From: Chelatococcus sp. YT9
Lineage (GTDB): Bacteria; Pseudomonadota; Alphaproteobacteria; Rhizobiales; Beijerinckiaceae
Assembly: GCF_018398315.1 (NCBI RefSeq)
Contig: NZ_JAHBRW010000002.1
Span: 914,637-978,636 of the forward strand
Reading direction: 5' to 3'
Length of the DNA: 64,000 nucleotides
The position numbers were made by a program, and so were the translations under genes. Below the pieces are notes generated by a model. The model worked only from the letters and a program-made list of their open reading frames with translations, had not been told where the DNA came from and made no database searches. Below, piece after piece: positions 25,701 to 34,373 of this stretch; positions within the stretch are counted from its first letter, which is position 1, and each line of letters opens with the position of its first letter.

Positions 25701-26567
25701 TCATGAGCGGGCGCCCTTCAAGGTCCGGAATGTTTCCGCCACCGGGTCGATGCCGGTAGATGACGCCGCCCAGACGGCACAGGTCTCGCCGCCCTGGCCG
25801 TAGACAGCGATCTCGCTGCCGGGACCGCTTCCCGTGTGGCCGACAGGATGCTTGAGCGGGTCGCTCGCTTGCAGCATGATGCCCATACCATAGGCAGGAT
25901 CAGGATAAAGCGCGGATCGGAACTGCGGGAGCGGTCTCGGTTCGAACATTCTGGAGAGCGTCTGGCTATCGAGCAAGCGGCCCTGAAGAAGTCTGCGAAG
26001 AAGCCGGGCCGCGTCCATCGCCGTCCCTACAATCAGCCCATGATACACCCAGCCAGGGTGATAGTCTGTCACGTTACCCATCGCAACGTTCACGAGATCT
26101 TCCGGGGAGGTGGCGAGCCGGGCCGTCGAGAGTTCCGCCGGTGCGAAAACAAGGTTGGCAAGGGCGTCCTGCAGCGGTCGGTCCGACGCTCGCTCAATCA
26201 GCCTGGAAACCTGCCAATAGCCAACGTTGGAGTACGCCCAACCATGGCCAGGCGCATAGCGCAGGCGGTCCGCTTCTACAGCCTTTAAGAGGCTAACAAC
26301 TGGCCAAGGCTGCTGCCCCGCTTCGACGGCGGCATGGTAAGCGGTGAGCGGGCCGTAGTCCGGCAATCCTGCTTCATGTCGGAGGAGATGAGCGGGCGTG
26401 AACGGATGCCCTTCGACTGCCTTGTCAAGGTCGATCCGGCCCTCTTCCCATAGACGCAGCAGCGCGACCGAGAGCGCCGTTTTTGTGAAGCTCCACCAAG
26501 GGATCGATACCGCGACACCTGATGTATCCTCCTCACCGTCAGGGCGAATGATTGCTCGTGCTTCCAT
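25701..26567 (-). CDS. Serine hydrolase, class C beta-lactamase-like
   Basis: 288 residues. The nucleophile motif SFTK is at residues 26-29, YSN is in GWAYSNVGYW and HTG in PVGHTGSGPG, giving the three active-site elements of the beta-lactamase/DD-peptidase/esterase fold. It lacks a signal peptide and is short for the family, so it is probably a cytoplasmic esterase or peptidase rather than a resistance enzyme. It stands alone between the SDR pair and an IclR gene. The start at 26567 is supported by the alignment of the SxxK distance; the ribosome-binding site is weak. Confidence 0.85.
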   Translation of the reverse strand: MEARAIIRPDGEEDTSGVAVSIPWWSFTKTALSVALLRLWEEGRIDLDKAVEGHPFTPAHLLRHEAGLPDYGPLTAYHAAVEAGQQPWPVVSLLKAVEADRLRYAPGHGWAYSNVGYWQVSRLIERASDRPLQDALANLVFAPAELSTARLATSPEDLVNVAMGNVTDYHPGWVYHGLIVGTAMDAARLLRRLLQGRLLDSQTLSRMFEPRPLPQFRSALYPDPAYGMGIMLQASDPLKHPVGHTGSGPGSEIAVYGQGGETCAVWAASSTGIDPVAETFRTLKGARS

Positions 26568-26775
26568 GAGACCATTCCATACGGTTCGGCGAAGGCAGCG
26601 AAGTGGACCGTCTGCCGACGAGTGGCACCACAGCCGGGGGGGAATGCGGCTTGCGGTCGTTCAGCGGCGTTCCTCCTGTTCATGCCTGCCCATCTCATCC
26701 CCGAGGGAAACTGACGTCGCCGCGCGAGCGCCGCTCCCCTTGGTGGAATCGAACCTCGGACGCGCTCAGCGCAGA

Positions 26776-27564
26776 TCACGCCATCTCGGAATGATTGCCG
26801 ATCGATCGGGAAATTCTCCGAGCAGTTTCCTTCACCAAGCCAATGATCTGAGCGACGTCGAATTCTGGCGCCGACCATTCGGCGAATGCGATGCTCAGCG
26901 CCGCAACGGTTTTATCCGAGGCATCGCGGATCGGCGCACCGATCGATATGACGCCCTGGATGTTCTCGCTGTGAACCATTGCATAACCCTTGGTGCGGAT
27001 ATCCCTTAATTCCTCCATCAGGTCTGCAGCATTCGTTTTCGTCTTGGGCGTCACCTGCACCAAGGCTTCTTGCGTCAGAAGATGGAAAGCCTCCTCGTCG
27101 GGCAGTCCCGCAAGCAGGACTTTCCCCAGCGCCGTGCTGTGGAGATAGGTTTCTGAACCCGGGACGCTGCGGATGACAATCGGCCCTTCGCTCTGGGTGG
27201 ACAGAATATAGACCGCGCGTGCGCCGCGCAGCACCCCGAGATATCCGTTCAGCAGATGGCGTGACGCGAGCTGGTCCAGTTCGGGTTTGACGACCGAGAT
27301 GAGCCGATCCTTCTTGGTTAGGCTCCAGCCGAGGCCGAAGGCCCTGTACCCGATGGAGTAACGCCGGGTCTCGCCATCCTGCATCACGAAGCTGTATTGC
27401 GCGAGGGTATTGATGAGACGCTGCACGATCGTGGCGTTCAGGCCGAGCTGTCGCGCAATTTCACGCACGCCGAGAGGCGTCGTCGATTTATCGAGGATCT
27501 CCAGTATCTCCAGCCCGCGCTGGAGCGATTGGCTTCCCGCCGCCGATTTCGCCTTCTCCACCAT
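26776..27564 (-). CDS. IclR-family regulator of the M24/TTT module
   Basis: 262 residues. The winged HTH (SLQRGLEILEIL, then VREIARQLGLNATIVQRLIN) spans about 12-75 and the effector domain 80-255 (HSTALGKVLLAGLPD and GVISIGAPIRDAS). It lies 41 bases after the M24 peptidase gene and is co-transcribed with it, opposite to tctCBA. A perfect 5-3-5 inverted repeat at 28911-28923, at the likely transcription start of the tct operon, is the natural target. Expected to repress until the substrate is present. Confidence 0.9.
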   Translation of the reverse strand: MVEKAKSAAGSQSLQRGLEILEILDKSTTPLGVREIARQLGLNATIVQRLINTLAQYSFVMQDGETRRYSIGYRAFGLGWSLTKKDRLISVVKPELDQLASRHLLNGYLGVLRGARAVYILSTQSEGPIVIRSVPGSETYLHSTALGKVLLAGLPDEEAFHLLTQEALVQVTPKTKTNAADLMEELRDIRTKGYAMVHSENIQGVISIGAPIRDASDKTVAALSIAFAEWSAPEFDVAQIIGLVKETARRISRSIGNHSEMA

Positions 27565-27605
27565 TCACCTATCCAATGCAGGTCAGGGTCAGCTCGAATG
27601 ACCTG

Positions 27606-28790
27606 TCAGTCTGCGACTATGCGAAGCGTTCTGTCGGTCGAGGAGAACAAGCTGAACCCCTCTTCGGTGAGAATTCCGGTGTCTTCCACCATCATCCCAC
27701 CCCAACCCGGCTCGTAATACGGCGTTTCAAGGCAAAAAGTAGTGCCGGCTACAAGAATGTCCTCGCTTTCAGGGGTTATGACCGGGGTCTCATAGACCGC
27801 CATCCCGATGGCATGCCCGATATGCTGACGGCGGAACGGTCTCAAGCCGCGCGCTTCAACCGTTGCAACGCCAGCTGCAAACACGTCGCATGCGCGCGTT
27901 CCCGGCCTCATTGCATCGATGGTGACGAGGAGCCCCTCGAGCAGGGCAGCGTAGCGCTCGCTCTGTAGGCGCGAGGGTTCGCCGATGACTGCCGTACGCG
28001 CCATGTCCGACTTGTAGCCATAGTAACTGCAACCAACGTCGAACCGCAGCAGGTCGCCCCGCTGCAACGGCCGCTCAGAGCTCATTGCGTCAGCGAGGGC
28101 GCTGCGCTCCCCCCCAACCACTGTGACATTGCGCGGCAACCCACCACCGAGCGCCATCTGCGATGCCACGACCGACGCGACTTCCTTGTCTGTCATTCCG
28201 ACGCGCGCGGCATTGATGCCCGCATCGATCGCTTGCTGGGTTATCTCAGTGGCATAGCGGAGCAACTCGACTTCGAAGGGCAGCTTCGTTGCCCGGATGC
28301 CGAACATCCAGGACCCGGCATCGGCGATATCCCCGGCCTGACGGACCAGGATGTCCATTGCGCCACTGGGAAGATGGGCCTTCTCAGCCACGATCCTGCG
28401 GGCGCGCACGCGCTGCACGGCTGCGTCAAAAGCCTCCGCAAACGACGCATGGCGGACGGCCGTATGTGCCGAAGGTGTCGAGCCGCTGAAGAAGAATTTT
28501 CCGAACGGGAAGATGTCGTCCGGAGTGAACCCGGCATCGATGGCCGGGGCGAAGTCGGCCGCCGGCGCGACAAGCAGAACAGCATCGCGAGTGACCAGTG
28601 CCGCGTAGTCGTACCGCCGGCTGATCGTCGCTCCCATGCTTTCATAACCGGTGGCGTAGAGCACGTTTTCAGGGCTGGCCACGACAATGAGATCGTAGCC
28701 TCCAGCTTCCATCTTGCGCCGGATCCGGGCAAGCCTTTCGCCCGCGAGGGTCTTCAGTCGGTTTACCAAAGCCGTGTCACCGAGAGACAT
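27606..28790 (-). CDS. M24-family metallopeptidase (Xaa-Pro peptidase/creatinase-like)
   Basis: 394 residues from the ATG at 28790, with AGGAATGACGGA upstream. A creatinase-type N-domain (about 1-150) precedes the pita-bread catalytic domain. The metal ligands are visible: Asp in RFDVGCSYYG, Asp in YKSDMARTA, His in HIGHAIGM, Glu in CLETPYY and Glu in MVEDTG. These enzymes cleave Xaa-Pro peptides, creatine, ectoine or other amide bonds in the cytoplasm. Linked to a TTT importer and a threonine-synthase-like enzyme, it probably hydrolyses the imported compound. The creatinase/ectoine hydrolase branches are alternatives. Confidence 0.9.
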   Translation of the reverse strand: MSLGDTALVNRLKTLAGERLARIRRKMEAGGYDLIVVASPENVLYATGYESMGATISRRYDYAALVTRDAVLLVAPAADFAPAIDAGFTPDDIFPFGKFFFSGSTPSAHTAVRHASFAEAFDAAVQRVRARRIVAEKAHLPSGAMDILVRQAGDIADAGSWMFGIRATKLPFEVELLRYATEITQQAIDAGINAARVGMTDKEVASVVASQMALGGGLPRNVTVVGGERSALADAMSSERPLQRGDLLRFDVGCSYYGYKSDMARTAVIGEPSRLQSERYAALLEGLLVTIDAMRPGTRACDVFAAGVATVEARGLRPFRRQHIGHAIGMAVYETPVITPESEDILVAGTTFCLETPYYEPGWGGMMVEDTGILTEEGFSLFSSTDRTLRIVAD

Positions 28791-28872
28791 TCCGTCATTC
28801 CTGTCATCATTCTTGTTTGGTCGCCGGCATGGACAGTGCAGACCCGCACTGCCCTCGTTCACCGGCGCACCA

Positions 28873-28902
28873 TTGACAACAAATTTTCAGGCTGAATACA
28901 AT
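28873..28902 (+). promoter_or_regulatory. Sigma-70-type promoter of tctCBA operon II
   Basis: TTGACA at 28873-28878 and TACAAT at 28897-28902 are separated by 18 bases. The -35 is perfect and the -10 matches five of six. Transcription would start near 28909, at the edge of the inverted repeat at 28911. Confidence 0.7.
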
Positions 28903-28910
28903 ACATAATC

Positions 28911-28923
28911 GAAACAGTGTTTC
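28911..28923 (+). promoter_or_regulatory. Candidate IclR operator
   Basis: GAAAC-AGT-GTTTC is a perfect 5-3-5 inverted repeat lying directly after the promoter and 19 bases before the tctC start. The spacing matches IclR-family sites, and the position fits repression by the IclR gene at 26.8-27.6 kb. Confidence 0.6.
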
Positions 28924-28942
28924 TATAATAGGAACAACCTAA

Positions 28943-29911
28943 ATGAAAACCACCAGACGCGGATTTATGCATGCTGGGTTGGGGGCGGCCGGTGCAGGTG
29001 TTCTGGGCTTTCCCCGGGTGTCACTCGCCCAAACCTATCCCGTTCGTCCGACGACGATCATTGTGCCCTTTGCGGCCGGCGGCGCGGGAGATCTGTCGGG
29101 GCGTGTGATCTCGGAGTTCGCCACCAACAAGAAGGGCGATGTGACTGCCGTCGATTTTCGCCCCGGCGCAGGCGCCACGATCGGTACGGCACAGGTCGCG
29201 GATGCCAAGCCGGATGGCACAACGCTCGGGCTCTATTCCGTGAGCCCTTACGGGACGACGCCGCATCTCCAGAAGGTGCCCTATGATCCGATGTCCAGCT
29301 TCACCTATGTGACCGCACACGTCTTTGTGCCGATCGCTTTCTACGTGAAAGCCGACAGCCCCTTCGCCACCTGGGACGATGCGGTGAAGTTCGCCGTCGA
29401 CAATCCCTCCAAGTTCCGGTGGGGCACGGCGGCCGTGCGCGGGGCAGCCCATCTCGCCACCGAGGCGGCCTTCCGCAAGGCAGGCGCGAAGACCACTTTC
29501 GTTCCCTTCAAAGGTGGCTCGGAGGCCATGACGGCACTGCTGGGCCGGCATATCGAGGCGTCCGTCTCGTCCGACTACGGACCTCAACTCGATGCCGGGG
29601 AGGTCAGATTGCTCGCCTTCACCGGTTCGGAGAAGGTCGACATCTATCCAGACATCCCGACCTTCGGCGAAATGCGACAGCCGATCGCCGTCGAGGCGAC
29701 ATACGGCCTTGTTGGGCCTGCCGGACTGCCACAGGACGCGGTGGCTTACTGGAACAACCTTGTCGTTGAATTGCAGCGGACCCCAGATTTCGAAAACTAC
29801 TTAAAGGTGGTGAAAGGGGTCCGTCTCTACTGGAACAGCGAAGAGTTCACGGAGCGGGCCAAAGAGGCGTACACAACGCTCGGCCGCGCCATTAAAGAAC
29901 TCGGGCTGTAG
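28943..29911 (+). CDS. tctC: TctC periplasmic binding protein, TTT system II
   Basis: 322 residues, with AGGA ten bases before the ATG. The N-terminus TTRRGFMHAGLGAAGAG looks like a twin-arginine signal, cleaved near VSLAQ. The family segment YPVRPTTIIVPFAAGGAGDL follows. Unlike TTT system I, the binding protein gene comes first. It should bind a carboxylate handled by the M24 peptidase and the PLP enzyme of the same module. Confidence 0.93.
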   Translation: MKTTRRGFMHAGLGAAGAGVLGFPRVSLAQTYPVRPTTIIVPFAAGGAGDLSGRVISEFATNKKGDVTAVDFRPGAGATIGTAQVADAKPDGTTLGLYSVSPYGTTPHLQKVPYDPMSSFTYVTAHVFVPIAFYVKADSPFATWDDAVKFAVDNPSKFRWGTAAVRGAAHLATEAAFRKAGAKTTFVPFKGGSEAMTALLGRHIEASVSSDYGPQLDAGEVRLLAFTGSEKVDIYPDIPTFGEMRQPIAVEATYGLVGPAGLPQDAVAYWNNLVVELQRTPDFENYLKVVKGVRLYWNSEEFTERAKEAYTTLGRAIKELGL

Positions 29912-29914
29912 GGA

Positions 29915-30346
29915 ATGGCAGGTCTTGTCGTCTTGATTGTCGCCTCTGCCGGCGCGATGATCTATTCTCTTTTGCGCTACGACATCTGGTCTTTCGGCAT
30001 GCCCGCATCCGGGCTGATGCCGGTAGTGGGCTGCGCCATCGTGCTGGGCGCCTGCCTTTGGGTGGCGGTCGCGGAAAGTCCCCATGCCACGACGAAGGTC
30101 TCCCGCCCATCGCTCGTCTATTTCGCCGGTTTTGCCGCGCTGTTGCCGATAGCCGCTCTCATTGGTCTCCTGCCGGCGTTGTTCATCGTGGCGGTCGCGC
30201 TTTTGCGGTTCGTCGAAGGGCTGCCTCTGCCGCGAGCCGCGGCGATCGCCGCGGCGATCGGCCTCGGTAGCTGGGTTGTCTTCCAGGAATTGCTGGGAGT
30301 GCCGCTTCCCCACGGCTCGATCTGGAGCGCCCTATGGACGTCATAA
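29915..30346 (+). CDS. tctB: TctB-like small permease subunit, TTT system II
   Basis: 143 residues, starting 3 bases after the tctC stop and overlapping tctA by 13 bases. Four hydrophobic segments are visible, with SFGMPASGLMPVVGCAIVLG near residue 25, the usual TctB loop. Inner membrane partner of TctA. Sequence similarity to the other TctB in the window is low, as is normal for this subunit. Confidence 0.88.
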   Translation: MAGLVVLIVASAGAMIYSLLRYDIWSFGMPASGLMPVVGCAIVLGACLWVAVAESPHATTKVSRPSLVYFAGFAALLPIAALIGLLPALFIVAVALLRFVEGLPLPRAAAIAAAIGLGSWVVFQELLGVPLPHGSIWSALWTS

Positions 30347-31857
30347 CCAATCTCGCTCTCGGCTTTGGGGAGGCGGTGACGCCGCTCAACCTGCTCATCG
30401 CCTTGGCCGGCTGCATCGTCGGCACGGCCGTCGGCGTGCTGCCGGGGCTCGGGCCGACGGCGACCATCAGCCTGCTCCTGCCGATCTCCGTTTATCTCGA
30501 CAAGACAAGCGCCATAATCCTGCTCTCCGGCATCTATTACGGTGCGATGTACGGCGGATCGATCACGTCGATCCTCGTGAAAATACCCGGCGAGGCGGCA
30601 AGCGTCATCACCTGCATCGACGGCTACCAGATGGCGCGGAAGGGGCGTGCAGGCGCGGCGCTGACGATCGCGGCGCTGGGCAGCTTCTTTGCGGGCATCG
30701 TCGCCACGCTGGGCATCGCCCTGATCGGCCCCGTGACAGCGCAACTGGCGCTTGCTTTCGGCCCCATTGAGAAGACATCGCTGCTGATACTCGGCTTCAC
30801 GCTTGTGCTCGGCGTGGGGGAGGGCTCGCGCATACGCGCGCTCGCCATGATTGGTCTCGGCCTGCTGATGGCGACGGTGGGTGTCGATCTCGTCTCGGGC
30901 GACGAAAGGTTCGTCTTCGACGTTGCCGCGCTTCGTGACGGTTTCAACATAGCCATCCTGGCCATGGGCCTGTTCGGGATCAGTGAGGTCCTGCTGATGG
31001 CAGAGGAGAAGGACGCCGACGTGAACGCGGTTCCGACGCCGCGGCGCTTGCGGGACCTGTTTCCGAACCGGCAGGAAGCGCGTGAATCCGCCGCCCCCGT
31101 CGTGCGCGGCAGCATCCTCGGCTTCTTTCTGGGACTGCTGCCGGGCGGGGGCGCGCTGATAGCCAGCTTCGCCAGCTACATGTTGGAGCGCAAGCTGTCC
31201 CGCCATCCCGAGGAGTTCGGAAAAGGCGCGGTCCCCGGAGTGGCCGGTCCGGAATCGGCGAACAATGCCGGTGCGCAGGCAAGCTTCGTTCCGCTTCTGT
31301 GCTTGGGCATTCCCGCCAACGCCACCATTGGCGTCATCATGGGCGCGCTTCTCATGGCCGGCGTCACGCCCGGTCCGCGGCTGATAACCGACCATCCCGA
31401 GATGTTTTGGGGCGTGGTTGCCAGCATGTTCGTCGGAAATGCTATTCTCGTCATTCTCAACGTGCCACTTGTCGGCCTTTTCGTGTCGCTGCTGCGGGTA
31501 CCTCGGCCGGTCATGTCGGTGCTGATCCTGTTCTTCTGCGTGATCGGTGCGTATAGCCTCAACAACAACATGTTCGACGTCGGAGCCATGTTCGTATTCG
31601 GTGCGCTCGGCTACGGGTTGCGCAAGTCGGGATTCGACGTGGCGCCGCTATTATTGGCTTTCGTGCTTGGGCGCCTATTCGAGGAAAGCCTGATGCAGGG
31701 CCTCATCGTCGGACATGGGCAGGTCCTTGCCTTCATCGCGAGCCCCCTCAGCGCTTTTTTTCTCGCCGCCGCCGTGCTGATCCTCGTCCTTCCGCCCGTC
31801 GTCGCAAAACTGCGCCGCGGTCCGTCGGAGCTGTGGCAATCAGGCGCAAAAGAGTAA
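30334..31857 (+). CDS. tctA: TctA large permease subunit, TTT system II
   Basis: 507 residues, the same length as the TctA at 20.3 kb. Signatures are GTAVGVLPGLGPTATISLLL, YYGAMYGGSITSILVKIPGE and, in the second half, GLLPGGGALIASF and GVAGPESANNAG. It forms the uptake channel. The two TctA copies are clearly paralogous but differ throughout, so they arose long ago rather than by local duplication. Confidence 0.95.
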   Translation: MDVITNLALGFGEAVTPLNLLIALAGCIVGTAVGVLPGLGPTATISLLLPISVYLDKTSAIILLSGIYYGAMYGGSITSILVKIPGEAASVITCIDGYQMARKGRAGAALTIAALGSFFAGIVATLGIALIGPVTAQLALAFGPIEKTSLLILGFTLVLGVGEGSRIRALAMIGLGLLMATVGVDLVSGDERFVFDVAALRDGFNIAILAMGLFGISEVLLMAEEKDADVNAVPTPRRLRDLFPNRQEARESAAPVVRGSILGFFLGLLPGGGALIASFASYMLERKLSRHPEEFGKGAVPGVAGPESANNAGAQASFVPLLCLGIPANATIGVIMGALLMAGVTPGPRLITDHPEMFWGVVASMFVGNAILVILNVPLVGLFVSLLRVPRPVMSVLILFFCVIGAYSLNNNMFDVGAMFVFGALGYGLRKSGFDVAPLLLAFVLGRLFEESLMQGLIVGHGQVLAFIASPLSAFFLAAAVLILVLPPVVAKLRRGPSELWQSGAKE

Positions 31858-31860
31858 GAT

Positions 31861-33018
31861 ATGCAGATCATCAATACTCATCTTTCAGGCTTCAAGTGCA
31901 TTCGTTGTTCGACGCAGTATCCAGTTGACGACTACCAGGAGGGTTGTCCGCGATGTCTTACGGAAGCCCACCCTGCAAGCGTGGTCCCCATCTACGGCAA
32001 CGACCTGTCGCCGCCTTTTGGTGAACGGGCAGGCCGGGGATTGGCACGGTTCGGAAAGTGGCTTCCCTACACGATGTTCGCGAGCCTTGGTGAGGGCGAC
32101 ACCCCCCTGGTCGACCTGCCACGGCTTGCCGCCCAGTGCGGCCTTGAGGCACTTTCCATCAAGCTCGAGAGCGCCAATCCGACGGGCTCGCACAAGGATC
32201 GCATGAGCGCGCAGTTTGTCGCGCGCGCCAAAGACAGGAACGCACCATCCGTCATTGCAGCCTCGAGCGGCAACGCAGGCTGCTCGGTCGCCGCCTATGC
32301 CGCCGCTGCCGGGTTGCCCTGTACCATCGTGACGACCCCGGCCATCACCGCACCATGGCGCCGGGCAATCGAAATGACGGGTGCCAGTATCGTCTATGTC
32401 GAAGACAGTCTCGAACGCTGGGACATCGTCAAGCGCAAGGTCTACGAGGAAGGTTATCTTTCAGCGACTAATTATCTTGTGCCGCCGGTGGGCAGCGACC
32501 CCTATGGCGTCGAAGGCTACAAGACGCTCGGGTACGAACTCGCCGAAGACCCAGCTGTATCGGTTGCTGACGCGATCTTCGTTCCGACGGCGCGAGGAGA
32601 CCTGCTCTGGGGCATCTATCGCGGGCTTGTGGAAGCGGTGGAGGCCAGACGGCTTGCCGTGATGCCGAAGCTTGTCGCAGTAGAGCCGTTTCCCCGCCTG
32701 GAGCGGGTCCTGGCCGGCCAGGACGTCCGTTCCCAGTTTCCGGGCAAAACGCTCCTGGCGTCGATCGGCGGCGCGACCGTCACCTACCAGTCCTGGCTGG
32801 CTGTTGCGCGCAGCGGCGGGACGGCGGTCTCGGTCGCAGAAAGCGATGTGCTTGAAGACCAGCAACTCCTCGCGCGCCACGGACACTATCTGGAGCTTTC
32901 GGCGGCAGCGGCATTGACCGGTCTGCGCAAGCTTGCGGCATCGCCAGACGTGGGTCCGCGCATTCGCAGGGCCGTGCTTATAGGCACGTCCCATGGATAC
33001 AAGGAAGCGGCCGAATGA
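31861..33018 (+). CDS. PLP-dependent enzyme, threonine-synthase-like
   Basis: 385 residues, 3 bases after tctA. A zinc-ribbon-like N-terminus has C13xxC16 and C29xxC32. The fold-type II PLP core has the Schiff-base Lys112 in NPTGSHKDRM and the phosphate loop in ASSGNAGCS. This is the threonine synthase class with N-terminal zinc finger. As the genome will have a housekeeping threonine synthase and this copy sits in a catabolic operon, it more likely does a beta- or gamma-elimination or replacement on an imported amino acid derivative. The exact reaction is not readable. Confidence 0.85.
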   Translation: MQIINTHLSGFKCIRCSTQYPVDDYQEGCPRCLTEAHPASVVPIYGNDLSPPFGERAGRGLARFGKWLPYTMFASLGEGDTPLVDLPRLAAQCGLEALSIKLESANPTGSHKDRMSAQFVARAKDRNAPSVIAASSGNAGCSVAAYAAAAGLPCTIVTTPAITAPWRRAIEMTGASIVYVEDSLERWDIVKRKVYEEGYLSATNYLVPPVGSDPYGVEGYKTLGYELAEDPAVSVADAIFVPTARGDLLWGIYRGLVEAVEARRLAVMPKLVAVEPFPRLERVLAGQDVRSQFPGKTLLASIGGATVTYQSWLAVARSGGTAVSVAESDVLEDQQLLARHGHYLELSAAAALTGLRKLAASPDVGPRIRRAVLIGTSHGYKEAAE

Positions 33019-33115
33019 CGTGCCTTGCCGCCGGACATGGGGAACCAAGGTTCGCAAAACTTAGTGGATGCCTTCGACCTCCCTGTTTTCCACCAGGCAA
33101 AGCCCGCAAGATCCA

Positions 33116-34252
33116 TTATGGCCTCTCATATTCGAACTGCATGGCGACGATTTCAGCCGTTGACCTTCCGTAGCGCGCGGAGATCGCGTCGAGCACGTTG
33201 TCAAGTGCCACTGCCGGCTTCCGGTCCGGGTAGGTCGAGACCCAGTGCCCATCCCACCGCTCACCGCCGGACCGATCGGGGATGACGCGAACGCCGTTGG
33301 CAGTGGAGACCGCGTCTGGCTTATCGGCATCCGTCGTCACATGGGAGCGATAGGTGCGCGACCAGGCGTCGGCGATCAGCGCGAGCGTCACCTCGTCCAT
33401 CCCCGCTTCGAGACGAACCCGGAGTTCTTCACGGTTCCAGAGGGCGACGCTGTTGGCCAGGACCGTCATGGCAAACGGACGGGTGAGACCGAAAGCCGCG
33501 CTCGCATGCCGCGCGTCCCAACGGTCGAGCCCGAGGTCCCGCGCGACCGCCTTTACCTTTGCCTGGCCGGCGATCGCCTCGATCAGCGTCAGCGTCAACG
33601 GTATCGAGGCGCTGATGCCGGTCGTCGTCACGACGTTGCCGTCCGATACAAAACGCCGATTGGCGACATAGGCGATCGTCGGGCTGCGCTTGAGCATTTC
33701 GCGTAAATAGTACCAGTGCGTCGTCGCGCGTTTTCCGTCCAGGAGTCCGGCGGAGCCCACGACCTTTGCGCCGGCGCAGATCCCCACAATCTTCGCGCCT
33801 TTGTCGGCCTGCCTACGGAGCCAAGCAATAACTGCCGGATCATCGTCACGGCTCATCGCCGGCACGATCACGTAGTCGGCTCCCTCGGGGTGCTTTGTGT
33901 CGAACGCCGCGATCGTCGCGTCCGGCTCGACCGTCAAAGCGTTGTAGAGCCGCACCGGTCCGAGAGCGGTTGCCAGTAAGACCACATCGGCAATATCGGC
34001 CCGCCGTAGGATGCCCGCTGGTACGAGGTAGTCGGTTGCCTCCGTCGCCTCGTTGAGCCCGAGCACGGCAACGAGGGGACGCTCAGGCTGCAGGTGGCCA
34101 AGCGAGGCTAGAGTGGCCGCTGTCTCGGTCTCCGGCACCTCCTGCGCATCTGCGCGGGGTGTGGCCGGGGGAAGGCTGAGCAGCCACCCACCGAAGCTCG
34201 CCAAACCAATGGCAAGCGCTGCCATACCGATCCGCATTATGGATTTCGCCAT
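33116..34252 (-). CDS. Exported DJ-1/PfpI-family protein
   Basis: 378 residues. An N-terminal hydrophobic segment (residues 6-28) is a signal peptide or anchor. The DJ-1/PfpI domain spans about 60-230 with the reactive Cys in VGICAGAKVVGSAGLLDGKR, very like the N-terminal domain of GlxA regulators (SICTGGFVLAALGLLDGRR in the divergent gene). The C-terminal 150 residues (DARHASAAFGLTRPFAM onward) are extra. It probably sits in the periplasm. Paired with a divergent GlxA-type regulator, it may sense or process the same compound. Confidence 0.8.
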   Translation of the reverse strand: MAKSIMRIGMAALAIGLASFGGWLLSLPPATPRADAQEVPETETAATLASLGHLQPERPLVAVLGLNEATEATDYLVPAGILRRADIADVVLLATALGPVRLYNALTVEPDATIAAFDTKHPEGADYVIVPAMSRDDDPAVIAWLRRQADKGAKIVGICAGAKVVGSAGLLDGKRATTHWYYLREMLKRSPTIAYVANRRFVSDGNVVTTTGISASIPLTLTLIEAIAGQAKVKAVARDLGLDRWDARHASAAFGLTRPFAMTVLANSVALWNREELRVRLEAGMDEVTLALIADAWSRTYRSHVTTDADKPDAVSTANGVRVIPDRSGGERWDGHWVSTYPDRKPAVALDNVLDAISARYGRSTAEIVAMQFEYERP

Positions 34253-34300
34253 CGCGAAGCGCTCCTTCGACCACAGGAAACCGGGGAGATTCAGCCATTT

Positions 34301-34314
34301 GGGAAGATCTTCCC
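34301..34314. promoter_or_regulatory. 14-base perfect palindrome
   Basis: GGGAAGATCTTCCC lies between the PfpI-like and GlxA-like genes, 49 bases upstream of the PfpI start. A candidate operator or the foot of a hairpin in the PfpI leader. Confidence 0.45.
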
Positions 34315-34338
34315 GAACAGACTATATATCCCGGCTAC

Positions 34339-34373
34339 TGGCAGAAATGACAAAAACACGATAATTTCTGCCA
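34339..34373 (+). promoter_or_regulatory. 10-base perfect inverted repeat at the GlxA-type start codon
   Basis: TGGCAGAAAT and ATTTCTGCCA are separated by 15 bases, and the right arm ends immediately before the ATG at 34374. It may be an AraC-type operator giving autoregulation, or an RNA hairpin covering the start. There is no Shine-Dalgarno for this gene, so initiation may be leaderless. Confidence 0.6.

Noticed and set aside
30118-31395. Long open frame antisense to tctA of TTT system II (minus strand)
   Set aside because: It mirrors the codon bias of the TctA gene, is rich in Arg, Gln, Asp and His, has no family resemblance, and TctA itself is unmistakable.
32461-33057. Minus-strand frame opposite the threonine-synthase-like gene
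   Set aside because: Arg/His-rich shadow without motifs; the plus-strand gene has the PLP lysine and phosphate loop.
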